Assembly (NCBI RefSeq): GCF_900104575.1
Contig: NZ_LT629731.1
Span: 2,242,688 to 2,306,687, forward strand
Length of the DNA stretch: 64,000 nt
DNA from: Bacillus tuaregi
GTDB lineage: Bacteria > Bacillota > Bacilli > Bacillales > Cytobacillaceae
Direction of reading: 5' to 3'
Shown in pieces: positions 1-8,444 of this stretch (position 1 is the stretch's first letter; the number at the start of each line of letters is the position of its first letter). Both the position numbers and the translations under genes were made by a program. The notes under the pieces were generated by a model that searched no databases, was not told where the DNA came from, and was given only the letters and a program-made list of their open reading frames with translations.

Positions 1-716
1 GTACAAGCGGGATTTATCCAGACAGTACGATTCTAGTAAACTCAATGCAATCTCCTGATGAGCTTAAAACGTTAATGAATATAGACGGTGGAATTATGGC
101 TGTTGTGGATGCAACAAAAATTGCCTTAGAAGAAAAAACAAAGGTAAACACAGCCATGCTTGGTGCCCTTTACCGCATTCTTGATTTCTTAGATGCGGAT
201 TCAATGAGAGATACGATTCGCCGTACCTTTGAGAAAAAATACCCGCATTTAGTAGAATCGAATCTTCGTACATTTGATAGAGGCTATAACGAAGTACAGT
301 TTAAAACCTTTGAAGCAAGTCCAGAAGCTGAGTCGAAGCCATTTGTTCGTCCTGAAGCAACTCTTGGATACGAAACACAGCCAATTGGCGGGCTTGTCAT
401 TGACCCAGGAAATAGTATTTTCAAGGATTTAAGTATTTCTCGTGCAGGTATGCTGCCACATTATCATGATGATAAATGTATCCACTGTGCTGCCTGTGAT
501 ACAGCCTGTCCTGACTTCTGTTTTGTTTGGGAAGAGCGTCCCGATAAAAAAGGGCGTCCACAAATGTTCCTGCAAGGAATTGACTATCAATATTGTAAAG
601 GCTGTTTAAAATGTGTCCATGCCTGTCCGGTTGAAGCATTGACAAGTGAAGTGGAAACAAATGACGGATACGCTGATGCAAACCGCGTACCGCATTTATT
701 CGAGCTAGTAAAATAA
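1..716 (+). CDS. 2-oxoacid:ferredoxin oxidoreductase gamma-delta fusion subunit, 5' truncated
   Basis: The reading frame is open from base 3 at the window edge, so the true start lies upstream; the ATG at 45 is internal. The visible 237 residues hold the end of a gamma (pyruvate/ketoisovalerate oxidoreductase) domain followed by a ferredoxin-like delta domain with two [4Fe-4S] motifs, CIHCAACDTACP (bases 477-512) and CKGCLKCVHACP (bases 597-632). In this family the subunit passes electrons from the thiamine-diphosphate site to soluble ferredoxin during oxidative decarboxylation of pyruvate or another 2-oxoacid. The alpha-beta fusion gene follows after 26 bases, so the two form an operon encoding a complete cytoplasmic enzyme. 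Whether the substrate is pyruvate, 2-oxoglutarate or a branched oxoacid cannot be read from this part. Confidence 0.85.
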   Translation, partial: TSGIYPDSTILVNSMQSPDELKTLMNIDGGIMAVVDATKIALEEKTKVNTAMLGALYRILDFLDADSMRDTIRRTFEKKYPHLVESNLRTFDRGYNEVQFKTFEASPEAESKPFVRPEATLGYETQPIGGLVIDPGNSIFKDLSISRAGMLPHYHDDKCIHCAACDTACPDFCFVWEERPDKKGRPQMFLQGIDYQYCKGCLKCVHACPVEALTSEVETNDGYADANRVPHLFELVK

Positions 717-742
717 TTTCATAGTGAAAGGTGATTACGTAC

Positions 743-3061
743 ATGTCTAAAGAGATTATTATAGATAAAGAGAAAGCAGGTCTATCAGAAGGCTCTGTTG
801 ATCAGGCGATTGTGTTTGAATCAGGAAATGAAATGGCAGCCTACGCTGCACACCAAATTAACTATCATATCATGGGATACTACCCTATCTCCCCTTCTAC
901 GGAAGTTGCTCAGTTCCTTGATGGAATGAAATCAAGAGGCCAGCATGACATTAAATTAATTGCAGCTGACGGTGAGCATGGCTCTGCAGGGATTTGTTAT
1001 GGTGCGGCAGCTGGTGGCGGTCGTGTATTTAACGCAACAAGCGCGAACGGTTTCTTATATATGCTAGAGCAATTACCCGTTCAATCAGGAACTCGTATGC
1101 CAATGGTATTAAACCTAGTCAACCGCTCCGTTTCAGGCCCATTAAACATCCATGGTGACCACTCTGACCTTTATTTTGCCTTAAATATTGGCTGGCCGAT
1201 TCTTATGGCTCGTGATGCACAGGTTGTTTACGATATGAATATTATGGCAATTAAACTAGCGGAAGACCCAGAGGTTCGCTTACCTGTTATTGTCTCTTAT
1301 GATGGATACTTCACTTCTCACCAAAAGAGACGTGTACAAGTTATTAAAGATAACAACGAAGTACAAAAATTCATCGGACCAGTTCCAACGAACTATCCGC
1401 ATGCATTAGACCGTGATAACCCAGTATCAATCGGTGCTTATATGAATGAGCCTGATACCATCAACAACCGTTATCAGCAATCTGAAGCGATGTATAATGC
1501 TGAAAAAGTATTTGAAAGAATTGCAAAAGAATATGCTGAATTAACTGGTCGTGAGTACCCTATCCTTGACCTATATAAAATGGAAGATGCTGAAGTAGCT
1601 GTATTCATGCTAAATTCAGCAACTGAAGTATGTAAGGATGTTGTTGATCAGCTTCGTGCGAAAGGCATTAAAGCAGGGGTGATTTCTCCTAACATTCTTC
1701 GTCCATTCCCGCAAAAGCAAATTGCTGAAGCGTTAAAGAATGTAAAGGCGATTACGGTTGGTGACCGTGGTGATTCATACGGAGCACATGGTGGCAACAT
1801 GGCTCTTGAAGTAAGAGCAGCCCTTCAAACTCATGGTAACACTAGCACAAAAGTCATTAACCGTGTTTACGGCCTAGGTGGTAAAGACTTCTATGCTGAT
1901 GATGCAGAGATTTTCTTCCAATTAGCAATCGACGCGGTAGAAGCAGATAAAGTTGAAGTGCCATTTGATTACTTTGGACATACTCCAGGCAACCCAGAAT
2001 TAGCACCAAAACGCCGTGTAGAACCATTGAAAAAGGAAGATTTAACGACTGGTCTCATTACAGTTACACCAAATGAAGAAACAGGCGAATTGAAAGTAAA
2101 GATTCCACCATTACGTGCACTAACGAAAAAGCCAAAACGTGTATCTTCAGGACACGGTGCATGCCCTGGCTGTGGTATCTTCTCTGGCTTAGAATTATTC
2201 TTTAAAGGTATCGAAGGCGATATTGTGGTCTTATTCCATACTGGCTGTGGAATGATCGTAACAACAGGCTATCCTTACAGCTCACATAAACAAACCTATA
2301 TCCATAACCTATTCCAAAATGGTGCAGCGACATTATCAGGTGTTGTAGAAATGTTCCATGAGAGAAAACGCCGTGGGGAGTTTGATGAGCTTGGCTTAAG
2401 TGATGATTTCACTTTTGTTATGGTTACTGGTGACGGTGGTATGGATATCGGTATGGGTCCTGCAATCGGTACAGCTTTACGTAACCACAAGATGATTATC
2501 ATTGAGTATGATAATGAAGGATACATGAACACAGGTAGCCAATTGTCTTATTCCACTCCACTTGGACATATGACAAGTACTTCTGGTGTTGGACCATACC
2601 AAGCAGGTAAAGCGTTCCACCACAAGGATACAGCGCAAATTATGGCGGCTACGAATATTCCTTATGTGTTCACAGGTTCAGAGGCCTTTGATCGTGATCT
2701 ATTAAAGAAAGCGGCAAAAGCACAATGGTATGCCAATAATGTCGGTATGGTATATGGAAAAATCCTTATTGCCTGCCCACTTAACTGGAAATCGAATGAA
2801 ACACTAGGACAATCGATTGTTGAAGCTGCGGTTAATGCTTGCTTCTTCCCACTTTATGAAGTGGAAAAAGGCGTTACAACCATCACTTATAATCCAGAGG
2901 ATAAGAAGAAGCGTGTGGAAGTGAGCGAATGGTTAAAGCATATGGGTAAAACCAAGCATATGTTAAAAGAAGAAAACAAAGACATGCTAAAAGATTTCGA
3001 AAACGAAGTAGAGCGTCGTTGGAATCAATTAAAGGCAAAACACGAAAGTCCATATCTATAA
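743..3061 (+). CDS. 2-oxoacid:ferredoxin oxidoreductase alpha-beta fusion subunit
   Basis: A 772-residue protein joining an alpha subunit (N-terminal pyrimidine-binding and transketolase-C-like domains, about residues 20-440) to a beta subunit (about 470-770). The beta part has the Fe-S/TPP motif HGACPGCGIF (near base 2152), a second Cys motif HTGCGM, and the TPP/Mg motif GDGGMDIGMGPAIG followed by the Asn-containing IEYDNEGYMNTG. These are hallmarks of pyruvate/2-oxoacid:ferredoxin oxidoreductases. ATG 743 is preferred over the GTG at 731 because AAAGGTGA (727-734) is correctly spaced from it. With the upstream gamma-delta gene it should form a two-polypeptide enzyme. A terminator follows directly. 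Substrate specificity is not determined. Confidence 0.88.
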   Translation: MSKEIIIDKEKAGLSEGSVDQAIVFESGNEMAAYAAHQINYHIMGYYPISPSTEVAQFLDGMKSRGQHDIKLIAADGEHGSAGICYGAAAGGGRVFNATSANGFLYMLEQLPVQSGTRMPMVLNLVNRSVSGPLNIHGDHSDLYFALNIGWPILMARDAQVVYDMNIMAIKLAEDPEVRLPVIVSYDGYFTSHQKRRVQVIKDNNEVQKFIGPVPTNYPHALDRDNPVSIGAYMNEPDTINNRYQQSEAMYNAEKVFERIAKEYAELTGREYPILDLYKMEDAEVAVFMLNSATEVCKDVVDQLRAKGIKAGVISPNILRPFPQKQIAEALKNVKAITVGDRGDSYGAHGGNMALEVRAALQTHGNTSTKVINRVYGLGGKDFYADDAEIFFQLAIDAVEADKVEVPFDYFGHTPGNPELAPKRRVEPLKKEDLTTGLITVTPNEETGELKVKIPPLRALTKKPKRVSSGHGACPGCGIFSGLELFFKGIEGDIVVLFHTGCGMIVTTGYPYSSHKQTYIHNLFQNGAATLSGVVEMFHERKRRGEFDELGLSDDFTFVMVTGDGGMDIGMGPAIGTALRNHKMIIIEYDNEGYMNTGSQLSYSTPLGHMTSTSGVGPYQAGKAFHHKDTAQIMAATNIPYVFTGSEAFDRDLLKKAAKAQWYANNVGMVYGKILIACPLNWKSNETLGQSIVEAAVNACFFPLYEVEKGVTTITYNPEDKKKRVEVSEWLKHMGKTKHMLKEENKDMLKDFENEVERRWNQLKAKHESPYL

Positions 3062-3067
3062 AAATAT

Positions 3068-3099
3068 GAAAGAGGCTATCCTACTGGACGGCCTCTTTC
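3068..3099. terminator. Intrinsic terminator between convergent genes
   Basis: GAAAGAGGC (3068-3076) pairs with GCCTCTTTC (3091-3099). It lies between the stop codons of the convergent oxidoreductase and CoA-disulfide reductase genes and could serve both. Confidence 0.7.
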
Positions 3100-3122
3100 C
3101 TTGTATGACTTTCTATTAGAGC

Positions 3123-5093
3123 TTATTTCTTTTGAATCCAGAATTTAATCACATTGCCTTCTTGCTCCGATTTTAGGAGGGAATGACCAGCATTTTTTGA
3201 CCATGCAGGAAGGTCATTTAATGTTCCTTTATCAGTAGCATGAAGTTCTAAAATTTGATTGCTACCGATAGCTTCCATTCCTTTTTTCAGCTTGACAATC
3301 GGCATTGGACAGGTTAAGCCAGTAACATCTACAACTGAATCTGCTGTTATATCATCTATAATGGTATTTGCTTGGGCATCTTTTGTTTTTGTTAATACAG
3401 TCTCACCTAAGTCATTAATTGTAATATCTGCATCAACCTCGAGATTGCTTCCAAATACAGAAGAATAGGTTCTCCAACCACCATCAACATTTTTTACCTT
3501 ATAGCCATGACTCTGTAGGATGCGTGCGGCTAAATAGCCTCGTAAGCCTACCTGACAGCTAACATAAATAGTCTTATCAGTTGGTATTTCTGATAAACGA
3601 TCTCTTAGTTCATCTAATGGAATATTGATAGAGCCTTCAATATAGCCAAATTCTCGCTCCATAGGTTCACGAACATCAATTAATAATTCTCCATTAGCAA
3701 CAATCTCATCAACCTCATGCCATTGAATATGCTCTAATTCTCCGTCCATTAAGTTGGTCGCAACGTAGCCTGCCATGTTCACAGGGTCTTTTGCTGAAGA
3801 ATACGGAGGGGCATAGGCTAATTCTAAATGAGTTAAATCCTCAACGGTCAAGCCACCTTTAATCGCTGTGGCTATAACATCTATTCGTTTTTCAACCCCG
3901 TCAGCACCAACTGCCTGTGCACCAAAGATTTTTCCCGTTTCTTTATCAAAGATAAGCTTTAAGGAAATTTGCGCAGCACCTGGGTAGTAGCCAGCATGGG
4001 AGCTTGGGTGAATATGTGCTACCTCATATGGTACTTCCAGGCGTTTTAATAATTTTTCATTGTTTCCCGTTGCAGCCACCGTTAGGTCGAACACTTTGGC
4101 AACAGAAGTTCCTAGTGTTCCTTGGTACTGTTCTTTCTTACCCATCATATTATTGGCTGCAATCCGACCTTGACGATTTGCAGGACCCGCAAGTGGAATC
4201 ATCGCCTTTGTTCCGCTCAAATAATCGACCACTTCAACCGCATCTCCAACAGCATATATGTCACTGTTCGAGGTTTGGAGGTATTCATTGACGATAATAC
4301 CTCCACGTGCACCTAGCTCCAATCCGGCACTTTTTGCCAACTCGTTTTCAGGTCTTACGCCAATGGAAAGAATCGTCATATCTGTCTCGACCACTGTACC
4401 ATCAGATAAAATAACCTTTTTGCCATTATCAGTAAATGATTGAACACCATTTTCTAGGATTAACCGAACCCCTTTTTCCTGTAGGTGGCTGTGTAAAATA
4501 CTAGCCATTTCGTAATCAATCGGAGCCATTACTTGATTAGCCATTTCGATAATGGTCACTTCAATCCCACGGTCTACCAAGTTTTCAGCCATTTCGATGC
4601 CAATAAAGCCACCACCAACCACAACTGCCTTTTTCGGATTTTGCTCATCCACATAGCCTTTTATCCTATCGGTATCAGGAATATTTCTTAACGTAAACAA
4701 TGTTTCATTCTCATTTAAGCCAGGAATGGGCGGTACAATAGGGCTGGCTCCTGGTGATAATAATAATTTGTCATATGTTTCTTCATATTCTTCCTTTGTA
4801 CGTAGATTTTTAATGGTGACCGTTTTTGTTTCAGGCTGTATGCTAGTTACTTCACTTAAGTTGCGGATATCCATATTAAATCTTGTGGATAGTCCCTCTA
4901 CAGTTTGTACCAATAACTTACTTCTATCTGTAATGGTTTCACCAATATAGTATGGCAGACCACAGTTGGCAAATGAAACGTATTCTCCACGTTCAATGAG
5001 AATAATTTCTACCTTCTCACTAATCCGTCTTAATTTCGCTGCTGCTGTAGCTCCACCGGCTACTCCACCTACGATAATTACTTTCTGTGTCAC
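3123..5093 (-). CDS. CoA-disulfide reductase / rhodanese / TusA triple-domain protein
   Basis: A 656-residue cytoplasmic fusion. Residues 1-445 form a FAD/NAD(P)-dependent CoA-disulfide reductase (dinucleotide motif VGGVAGGATAAA; single active-site Cys44 in FANCGLPYYIGE). Residues about 460-555 form a rhodanese domain with Cys513 in VSCQVGLRGY. Residues about 585-656 form a TusA/SirA domain with Cys595 in the CPMP motif. Relatives reduce CoA-disulfide or CoA-persulfide and move sulfane sulfur between Cys residues. All three catalytic Cys are present, so a complete persulfide relay is plausible. GTG start with AAGGAGG eight bases upstream. The divergent intergenic region has two inverted repeats that may be operators for a sulfur-sensing repressor. 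Confidence 0.9.
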   Translation of the reverse strand: MTQKVIIVGGVAGGATAAAKLRRISEKVEIILIERGEYVSFANCGLPYYIGETITDRSKLLVQTVEGLSTRFNMDIRNLSEVTSIQPETKTVTIKNLRTKEEYEETYDKLLLSPGASPIVPPIPGLNENETLFTLRNIPDTDRIKGYVDEQNPKKAVVVGGGFIGIEMAENLVDRGIEVTIIEMANQVMAPIDYEMASILHSHLQEKGVRLILENGVQSFTDNGKKVILSDGTVVETDMTILSIGVRPENELAKSAGLELGARGGIIVNEYLQTSNSDIYAVGDAVEVVDYLSGTKAMIPLAGPANRQGRIAANNMMGKKEQYQGTLGTSVAKVFDLTVAATGNNEKLLKRLEVPYEVAHIHPSSHAGYYPGAAQISLKLIFDKETGKIFGAQAVGADGVEKRIDVIATAIKGGLTVEDLTHLELAYAPPYSSAKDPVNMAGYVATNLMDGELEHIQWHEVDEIVANGELLIDVREPMEREFGYIEGSINIPLDELRDRLSEIPTDKTIYVSCQVGLRGYLAARILQSHGYKVKNVDGGWRTYSSVFGSNLEVDADITINDLGETVLTKTKDAQANTIIDDITADSVVDVTGLTCPMPIVKLKKGMEAIGSNQILELHATDKGTLNDLPAWSKNAGHSLLKSEQEGNVIKFWIQKK

Positions 5094-5138
5094 GAGGTTT
5101 TCCTCCTTATAGATAAAATGATTTTGATGCTTTTGATA

Positions 5139-5156
5139 TATACCGGCATGGGTATA
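5139..5156. promoter_or_regulatory. Inverted repeat TATACC-N6-GGTATA, possible CsoR/CstR-type operator
   Basis: Perfect 6-base arms (5139-5144 and 5151-5156) around a 6-base centre, 46 bases upstream of the CoA-disulfide reductase start. The spacing and ATACC/GGTAT half-sites resemble operators of the CsoR/CstR repressor family, which often control rhodanese/TusA genes. Assignment to that family is inference; no such regulator gene is in the window. Confidence 0.45.
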
Positions 5157-5226
5157 AAATATATTAAAAAAATAAATTGATACAATATGAACTTGTTACG
5201 TCAATCGCTCTTACAAGTCATATGAT

Positions 5227-5242
5227 ATACCCTTGTAGGTAT
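5227..5242. promoter_or_regulatory. Inverted repeat ATACC-N6-GGTAT, second possible operator
   Basis: Same half-sites and the same 6-base centre as the repeat at 5139-5156, about 87 bases further upstream. Two copies with identical architecture in one intergenic region argue for a real regulator site. Confidence 0.4.
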
Positions 5243-5466
5243 GAAGTCAATGTGAAGTTTTGCTGAAAATGTGTCTTTTTTATGTCTTTATAATCGATCT
5301 TTGTTATTTAGACGACTGCTATGTCTTCTCGATTGTCCCATTCCTTCACTTCTCTGATTATTCTTTGGTCACACATATTACTCCTATATTTTTTATTGTA
5401 TAATAATATTTGAAGAAAATATTTCCTTATTTTTTTATCATTCGGACATAGAGAAAGGAGAACCCG

Positions 5467-6303
5467 ATGCACATCAAAGCTACTGGTGAAGATTTAATGC
5501 AGGCTTTAATTAAGATAACTCCTTCAATTGCAGAAATCATGCAGACAGACATGGGCTTTGCAGTGACAGATACAGAAAAATTCATAATACAAAAGGATGG
5601 AAAAACGGTTAAATTAAATATTTCTCCCGGTGATCCCGTGAATCCAAAATCAGCAATGGCTGAGGCTATGAGAACAAAAAAACCAGCTGCTAAAAATATG
5701 GATGCTTCCCTTTATGGAATTCCCGTTAGAATTTATGGCTATCCACTGATGGATGAGCACCGAAATGTCATTGGTTCTGTTGGCATAGCAAAGAATATTG
5801 AAACCTGGACAGGCTTAAACAAAAGTGCAATCGAGTTGGCAGATTCTAGTGATGAGGTTGGAAATATTATTGATTTGTTCTTAAAGGTTGCCTCCCAATT
5901 GAATCACGATAGTATTACGCTTCAAGGAAAGGCGGATGAAATCAATAATAAATTTAAAAAGACGAATCAAATTCTTGATTCTATTAAATCCATCTCATCA
6001 CAGACAAGGTTAATTGGATTAAATGCCGCCATCGAAGCAGCTCGAATTGGCGAGGTTGGAAAAGGGTTCGGGGTCGTAGCAAATGAAATTAGAAAACTAT
6101 CGGGACATAGTAACGATGCAAGTGTAGAAATCGAAAAAACGTTACGGGATCTTCAGGTTGATTTGCAAACGATTACGGAAGAAGTGGCCGCCATTAATTC
6201 AACCGTTATCAACCAATTAGAGAAGGCAAAGGAAATAAACTCACGAATATCTAAGTTTGAAGAAATCTCTAAGCTATTACTAGCATTATCCAATCGTCTG
6301 TAA
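5467..6303 (+). CDS. Soluble methyl-accepting chemotaxis-like signalling protein
   Basis: 278 residues with no membrane segment. The N-terminal ~120 residues look like a compact PAS/Cache-like sensing domain (ending near [19 protein letters not shown]), followed by a short MCP signalling domain with the conserved hairpin-tip sequence [20 protein letters not shown]. Size and layout match small cytoplasmic chemoreceptors such as B. subtilis YfmS. It would signal to CheA/CheW at chemoreceptor clusters or act as a free sensor; the ligand is unknown. ATG with AAAGGAG upstream, monocistronic, strong terminator downstream. Confidence 0.75.
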   Translation: MHIKATGEDLMQALIKITPSIAEIMQTDMGFAVTDTEKFIIQKDGKTVKLNISPGDPVNPKSAMAEAMRTKKPAAKNMDASLYGIPVRIYGYPLMDEHRNVIGSVGIAKNIETWTGLNKSAIELADSSDEVGNIIDLFLKVASQLNHDSITLQGKADEINNKFKKTNQILDSIKSISSQTRLIGLNAAIEAARIGEVGKGFGVVANEIRKLSGHSNDASVEIEKTLRDLQVDLQTITEEVAAINSTVINQLEKAKEINSRISKFEEISKLLLALSNRL

Positions 6304-6325
6304 TAGATTTCATGTCGAAAAAAGA

Positions 6326-6358
6326 GAACAGCCTGTCTTGTATCGGCTGTTCTTTTTT
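6326..6358 (+). terminator. Intrinsic terminator of the chemoreceptor gene
   Basis: GAACAGCC (6326-6333) pairs with GGCTGTTC (6345-6352), followed by six T. Confidence 0.85.
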
Positions 6359-6386
6359 CCATTTTCATCCAACGATAAAGGTTGTA

Positions 6387-6890
6387 CTAGAGATGTCTCT
6401 GTTGGAGAGCTTTAATGGCTGGGTTTTTTAGCATCATACTCAGCAGGATTAACCCGATCAAGCTCCCAGCTAGAGAACTAACCAAAAAAGCCGGAATAAA
6501 GCCAAAGAGTGCAGCCTTCTGACCAAGTAACAGGGTGGCAATCGGATAGCAGGCTAATCCGCCCAATATTCCAGTCCCCACAATTTCACCGGTAAAGGCA
6601 AAGGCTAGCTTCTTTGTCTTCATAAATAAATATCCGGCTAATAGTGCACCAATCATACTTCCTGGGAAAGCAAAGATGGAGCCAGTGCCCATTAAATTCC
6701 TGATTAAGGATACGGCAAAGGCCTGTAGTACAGCATAGGCAGGACCCAATAAAACAGCAGATAATACATTTAAGAAGTGTTGAATCGGGAAAACCTTCGT
6801 AAAACCAATTGGAATATAGATGAGATGACTCGTTAATGTACCGATTGCCACAAACATAGCTGTCATAGTCAATTTCAATGTTTTATTCAT
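6387..6890 (-). CDS. thiW: ThiW, S component of a thiamine-precursor ECF transporter
   Basis: 167 residues, about five hydrophobic segments, very similar in pattern to ThiW: N-terminal TAMFVAIGTL, the segment QHFLNVLSAVLLGP, and RNLMGTGSIFAFPGSMIGAL. ThiW is thought to take up the thiazole moiety of thiamine or a related precursor together with the shared EcfAA'T module, encoded elsewhere. ATG 6890 with GAGGAGA six bases upstream is chosen over an in-frame start at 6923, which would lie inside an inserted repeat leader. A TPP riboswitch and its terminator lie upstream; a ~190-base repeat separates them from the gene. Confidence 0.85.
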   Translation of the reverse strand: MNKTLKLTMTAMFVAIGTLTSHLIYIPIGFTKVFPIQHFLNVLSAVLLGPAYAVLQAFAVSLIRNLMGTGSIFAFPGSMIGALLAGYLFMKTKKLAFAFTGEIVGTGILGGLACYPIATLLLGQKAALFGFIPAFLVSSLAGSLIGLILLSMMLKNPAIKALQQRHL

Positions 6891-6920
6891 ACGTTTCTCC
6901 TCTCTACAGTTAAAAAAAAT

Positions 6921-7111
6921 CAAATTCGCCCGTCGAATTTGCGTCCGGATTTTTATCGAGCTCGCTCAATAAACTACCTTTAAAAAAATCCGTGACATCC
7001 GCCGGAGGCTTAACTTCATTCAGCAGGGGTTTGAACCCCCACTTGTAGAAGTGGAAGACTTCTGTACCTGTCGCAAGCTTTCGGTACAAAAAGCATTTGC
7101 TGAATGAAGTT
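6921..7111. repeat. Dispersed structured repeat, copy A, in the thiW leader
   Basis: 191 bases. It starts with the hairpin CAAATTCG-CCCGT-CGAATTTG, continues with a multi-stem section (6941-7008), then TTCATTCAGC, a GGGGTTTGAACCCC hairpin, CCACTTGTAGAAGTGG, and ends in GCTGAATGAAGTT. The same order is found at 58202-58423 and, shortened, at 29429-29575. It lies between the riboswitch terminator and thiW, so the thiW mRNA carries the complement of the element in its 5' leader. The stem 6952-6973 differs from the other copies by compensatory changes. Confidence 0.85.
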
Positions 7112-7143
7112 AAAAAGCCGAATCCCAATAAGGACCCGGCTTT
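7112..7143 (-). terminator. TPP riboswitch expression-platform terminator
   Basis: Reading the minus strand, AAAGCCG (7143-7137) pairs with CGGCTTT (7120-7114), followed by T residues (7116-7112). It sits 25 bases after the aptamer, the expected place for ligand-controlled transcription termination. Confidence 0.8.
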
Positions 7144-7168
7144 GGTTAACAAAAGTAAGTGATTAAAG

Positions 7169-7261
7169 CCTACTTTCCTACGCCGGAATTATCCGGATCA
7201 GGTCCGAAGGGTTGAAAAACACTCGTTTTTCTCTCAGCCCTTTAAAGGGCACCCCTAGTAG
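7169..7261 (-). promoter_or_regulatory. TPP riboswitch upstream of thiW
   Basis: On the minus strand the conserved THI-box elements appear in order: CTACTAGGGGTGCCC, GGGCTGAGAG, ACCCTTCGGACCTGATC, CCGGATAATTCCGGCGTAGG and closing AAGTAGG. Helix P1 is CTACT with AGTAG. Binding of thiamine diphosphate should favour the terminator at 7112-7143 and shut off thiW. Confidence 0.93.
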
Positions 7262-7333
7262 TTGTTCAAGATATTATAAATCTTTTATTATCATACGATG
7301 GCCAGCAAATAATGTAAAGGAAATATCTCCTTT

Positions 7334-7960
7334 TCATTTTAATAGTTTCCCATCTTCTTGCCCTGGTTTTTGACCAATAAACTGGATCACATGAGCTAAC
7401 CCGTTGTGTAAGTCTCCTTCATGACGTACAACCTCTCCCATAAAAAAGTGGCAAATCCGCCAATCTGAAAAGGTCTGGATCATATCCTCCGGTCTATATA
7501 GCAGTTCAATATCCTTAGGTCCGCCACTTTCATAAGGAATTTGATAGGTGGAGTATACCTCAGATACAAAATAGCCACCTGGTTTAATCGCATCCTTTAC
7601 ACCCTTTAATGTCTTCAGCCTTAATTCAGTTGGCAGGTGTCCAAAGATACAGACAATCTCATCCCAACGATTGCTTTTCCAGTCTGCTTCATTTAAATCC
7701 ATAAGCTCTGTTGTAACTTCAACACCACGTTTTTCCGCTAGCTTTTTTGTTTTTTCTAGTCCTGCTTCAGCATAGTCCCAGGCTGTAACGTTCATCCCTT
7801 GCTGTGCTAAATAGACGGCATTACGCCCCTCCCCCTCTGCAATGGCTAAAGCATCTCCAGTTAACTGAAGCTTGTTCTGGTATTCCGCTAAAAATACATT
7901 GGGTTCTGTTCCATATACATAGTTTTCAGCGCTAAAACGTTTATTCCATGGATTCGTCAT
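7334..7960 (-). CDS. Class I SAM-dependent methyltransferase, TehB-like
   Basis: 208 residues with a Rossmann-type SAM site: motif I is ALAIAEGEGRNAVYLAQQG, followed by an acidic strand-2 end (VTAWDYAEAGL) and the motif IV region DEIVCIFGHLP. The overall sequence resembles the TehB/UbiE-like tellurite resistance group (typical opening NPWNKRFSAENYVYGTEPN). The likely substrate is unknown; annotation as a tellurite-resistance protein would be by family only. ATG 7960 is preceded by AAGGGG; the longer in-frame extension to 8002 has no ribosome binding site. Monocistronic. Confidence 0.75.
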   Translation of the reverse strand: MTNPWNKRFSAENYVYGTEPNVFLAEYQNKLQLTGDALAIAEGEGRNAVYLAQQGMNVTAWDYAEAGLEKTKKLAEKRGVEVTTELMDLNEADWKSNRWDEIVCIFGHLPTELRLKTLKGVKDAIKPGGYFVSEVYSTYQIPYESGGPKDIELLYRPEDMIQTFSDWRICHFFMGEVVRHEGDLHNGLAHVIQFIGQKPGQEDGKLLK

Positions 7961-8444
7961 TATTTTTATACCCCTTAAAATAAAAATCATACTTTGAATC
8001 ATATTGTAGCAAAGGACGGCAAACTTCTCATGTTTTAAGCTTTACCCCAAAGGATTATGCGAACAAATATCTAGCTACTTGGATAGCAATTTCTGCTAAA
8101 ATCGTGGAACAACAGGAAAATTTCCTGGGCAAGCGCAGAATATTACATTTTCCTACACAAACAATACCTTATCTTGCAAAAATCAGGTTGTTTTTGTCGT
8201 AATAATAATTCTGTTGTAATAGATTGTTACTATTAAATTAATAAATTTTATCAATCCTACAGGGAATTATCAGAGTTTTCTATTGAATATTCCCATATAC
8301 CGCTAATAGACTCGTCACGCGATACAAAAAAAAGATGATTATGGCGGAATATAAGTGTTGGGAAAAGAATAATTTCCCTCGCCGTTACGGATGCTAGTTA
8401 TTGGAAAAGAATAACAATATTGTTATAAAAGGAGTTTTTATTGT
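7961..8444. other. 484-base gap, no gene seen
   Basis: AT-rich. It contains a perfect 15-base palindrome CAGGAAAATTTCCTG (8113-8127) and, shortly before the next gene, two similar stretches TTGGGAAAAGAATA and ATTGGAAAAGAATA, each within a small inverted repeat (GGGAAA...TTTCCC and GTTATT...AATAAC). These may be regulatory for the DUF421 gene, but I recognise no known site or RNA family. Confidence 0.4.

Larger units (their letters stand above)
5094..5466. other. Divergent intergenic region
   Basis: AT-rich space between the divergent CoA-disulfide reductase and chemoreceptor genes. It holds two inverted repeats listed separately and presumably both promoters. No open frame with a ribosome binding site was seen. 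Confidence 0.6.

Noticed and set aside
421..744. 107-residue open frame antisense to the oxidoreductase gamma-delta gene
   Set aside because: Shadow of a well-supported gene with Fe-S motifs; no ribosome binding site.
6910..7152. 80-residue open frame on the minus strand in the thiW leader
   Set aside because: It lies entirely in the dispersed repeat and the riboswitch terminator and has no ribosome binding site; the translation is a by-product of the repeat.
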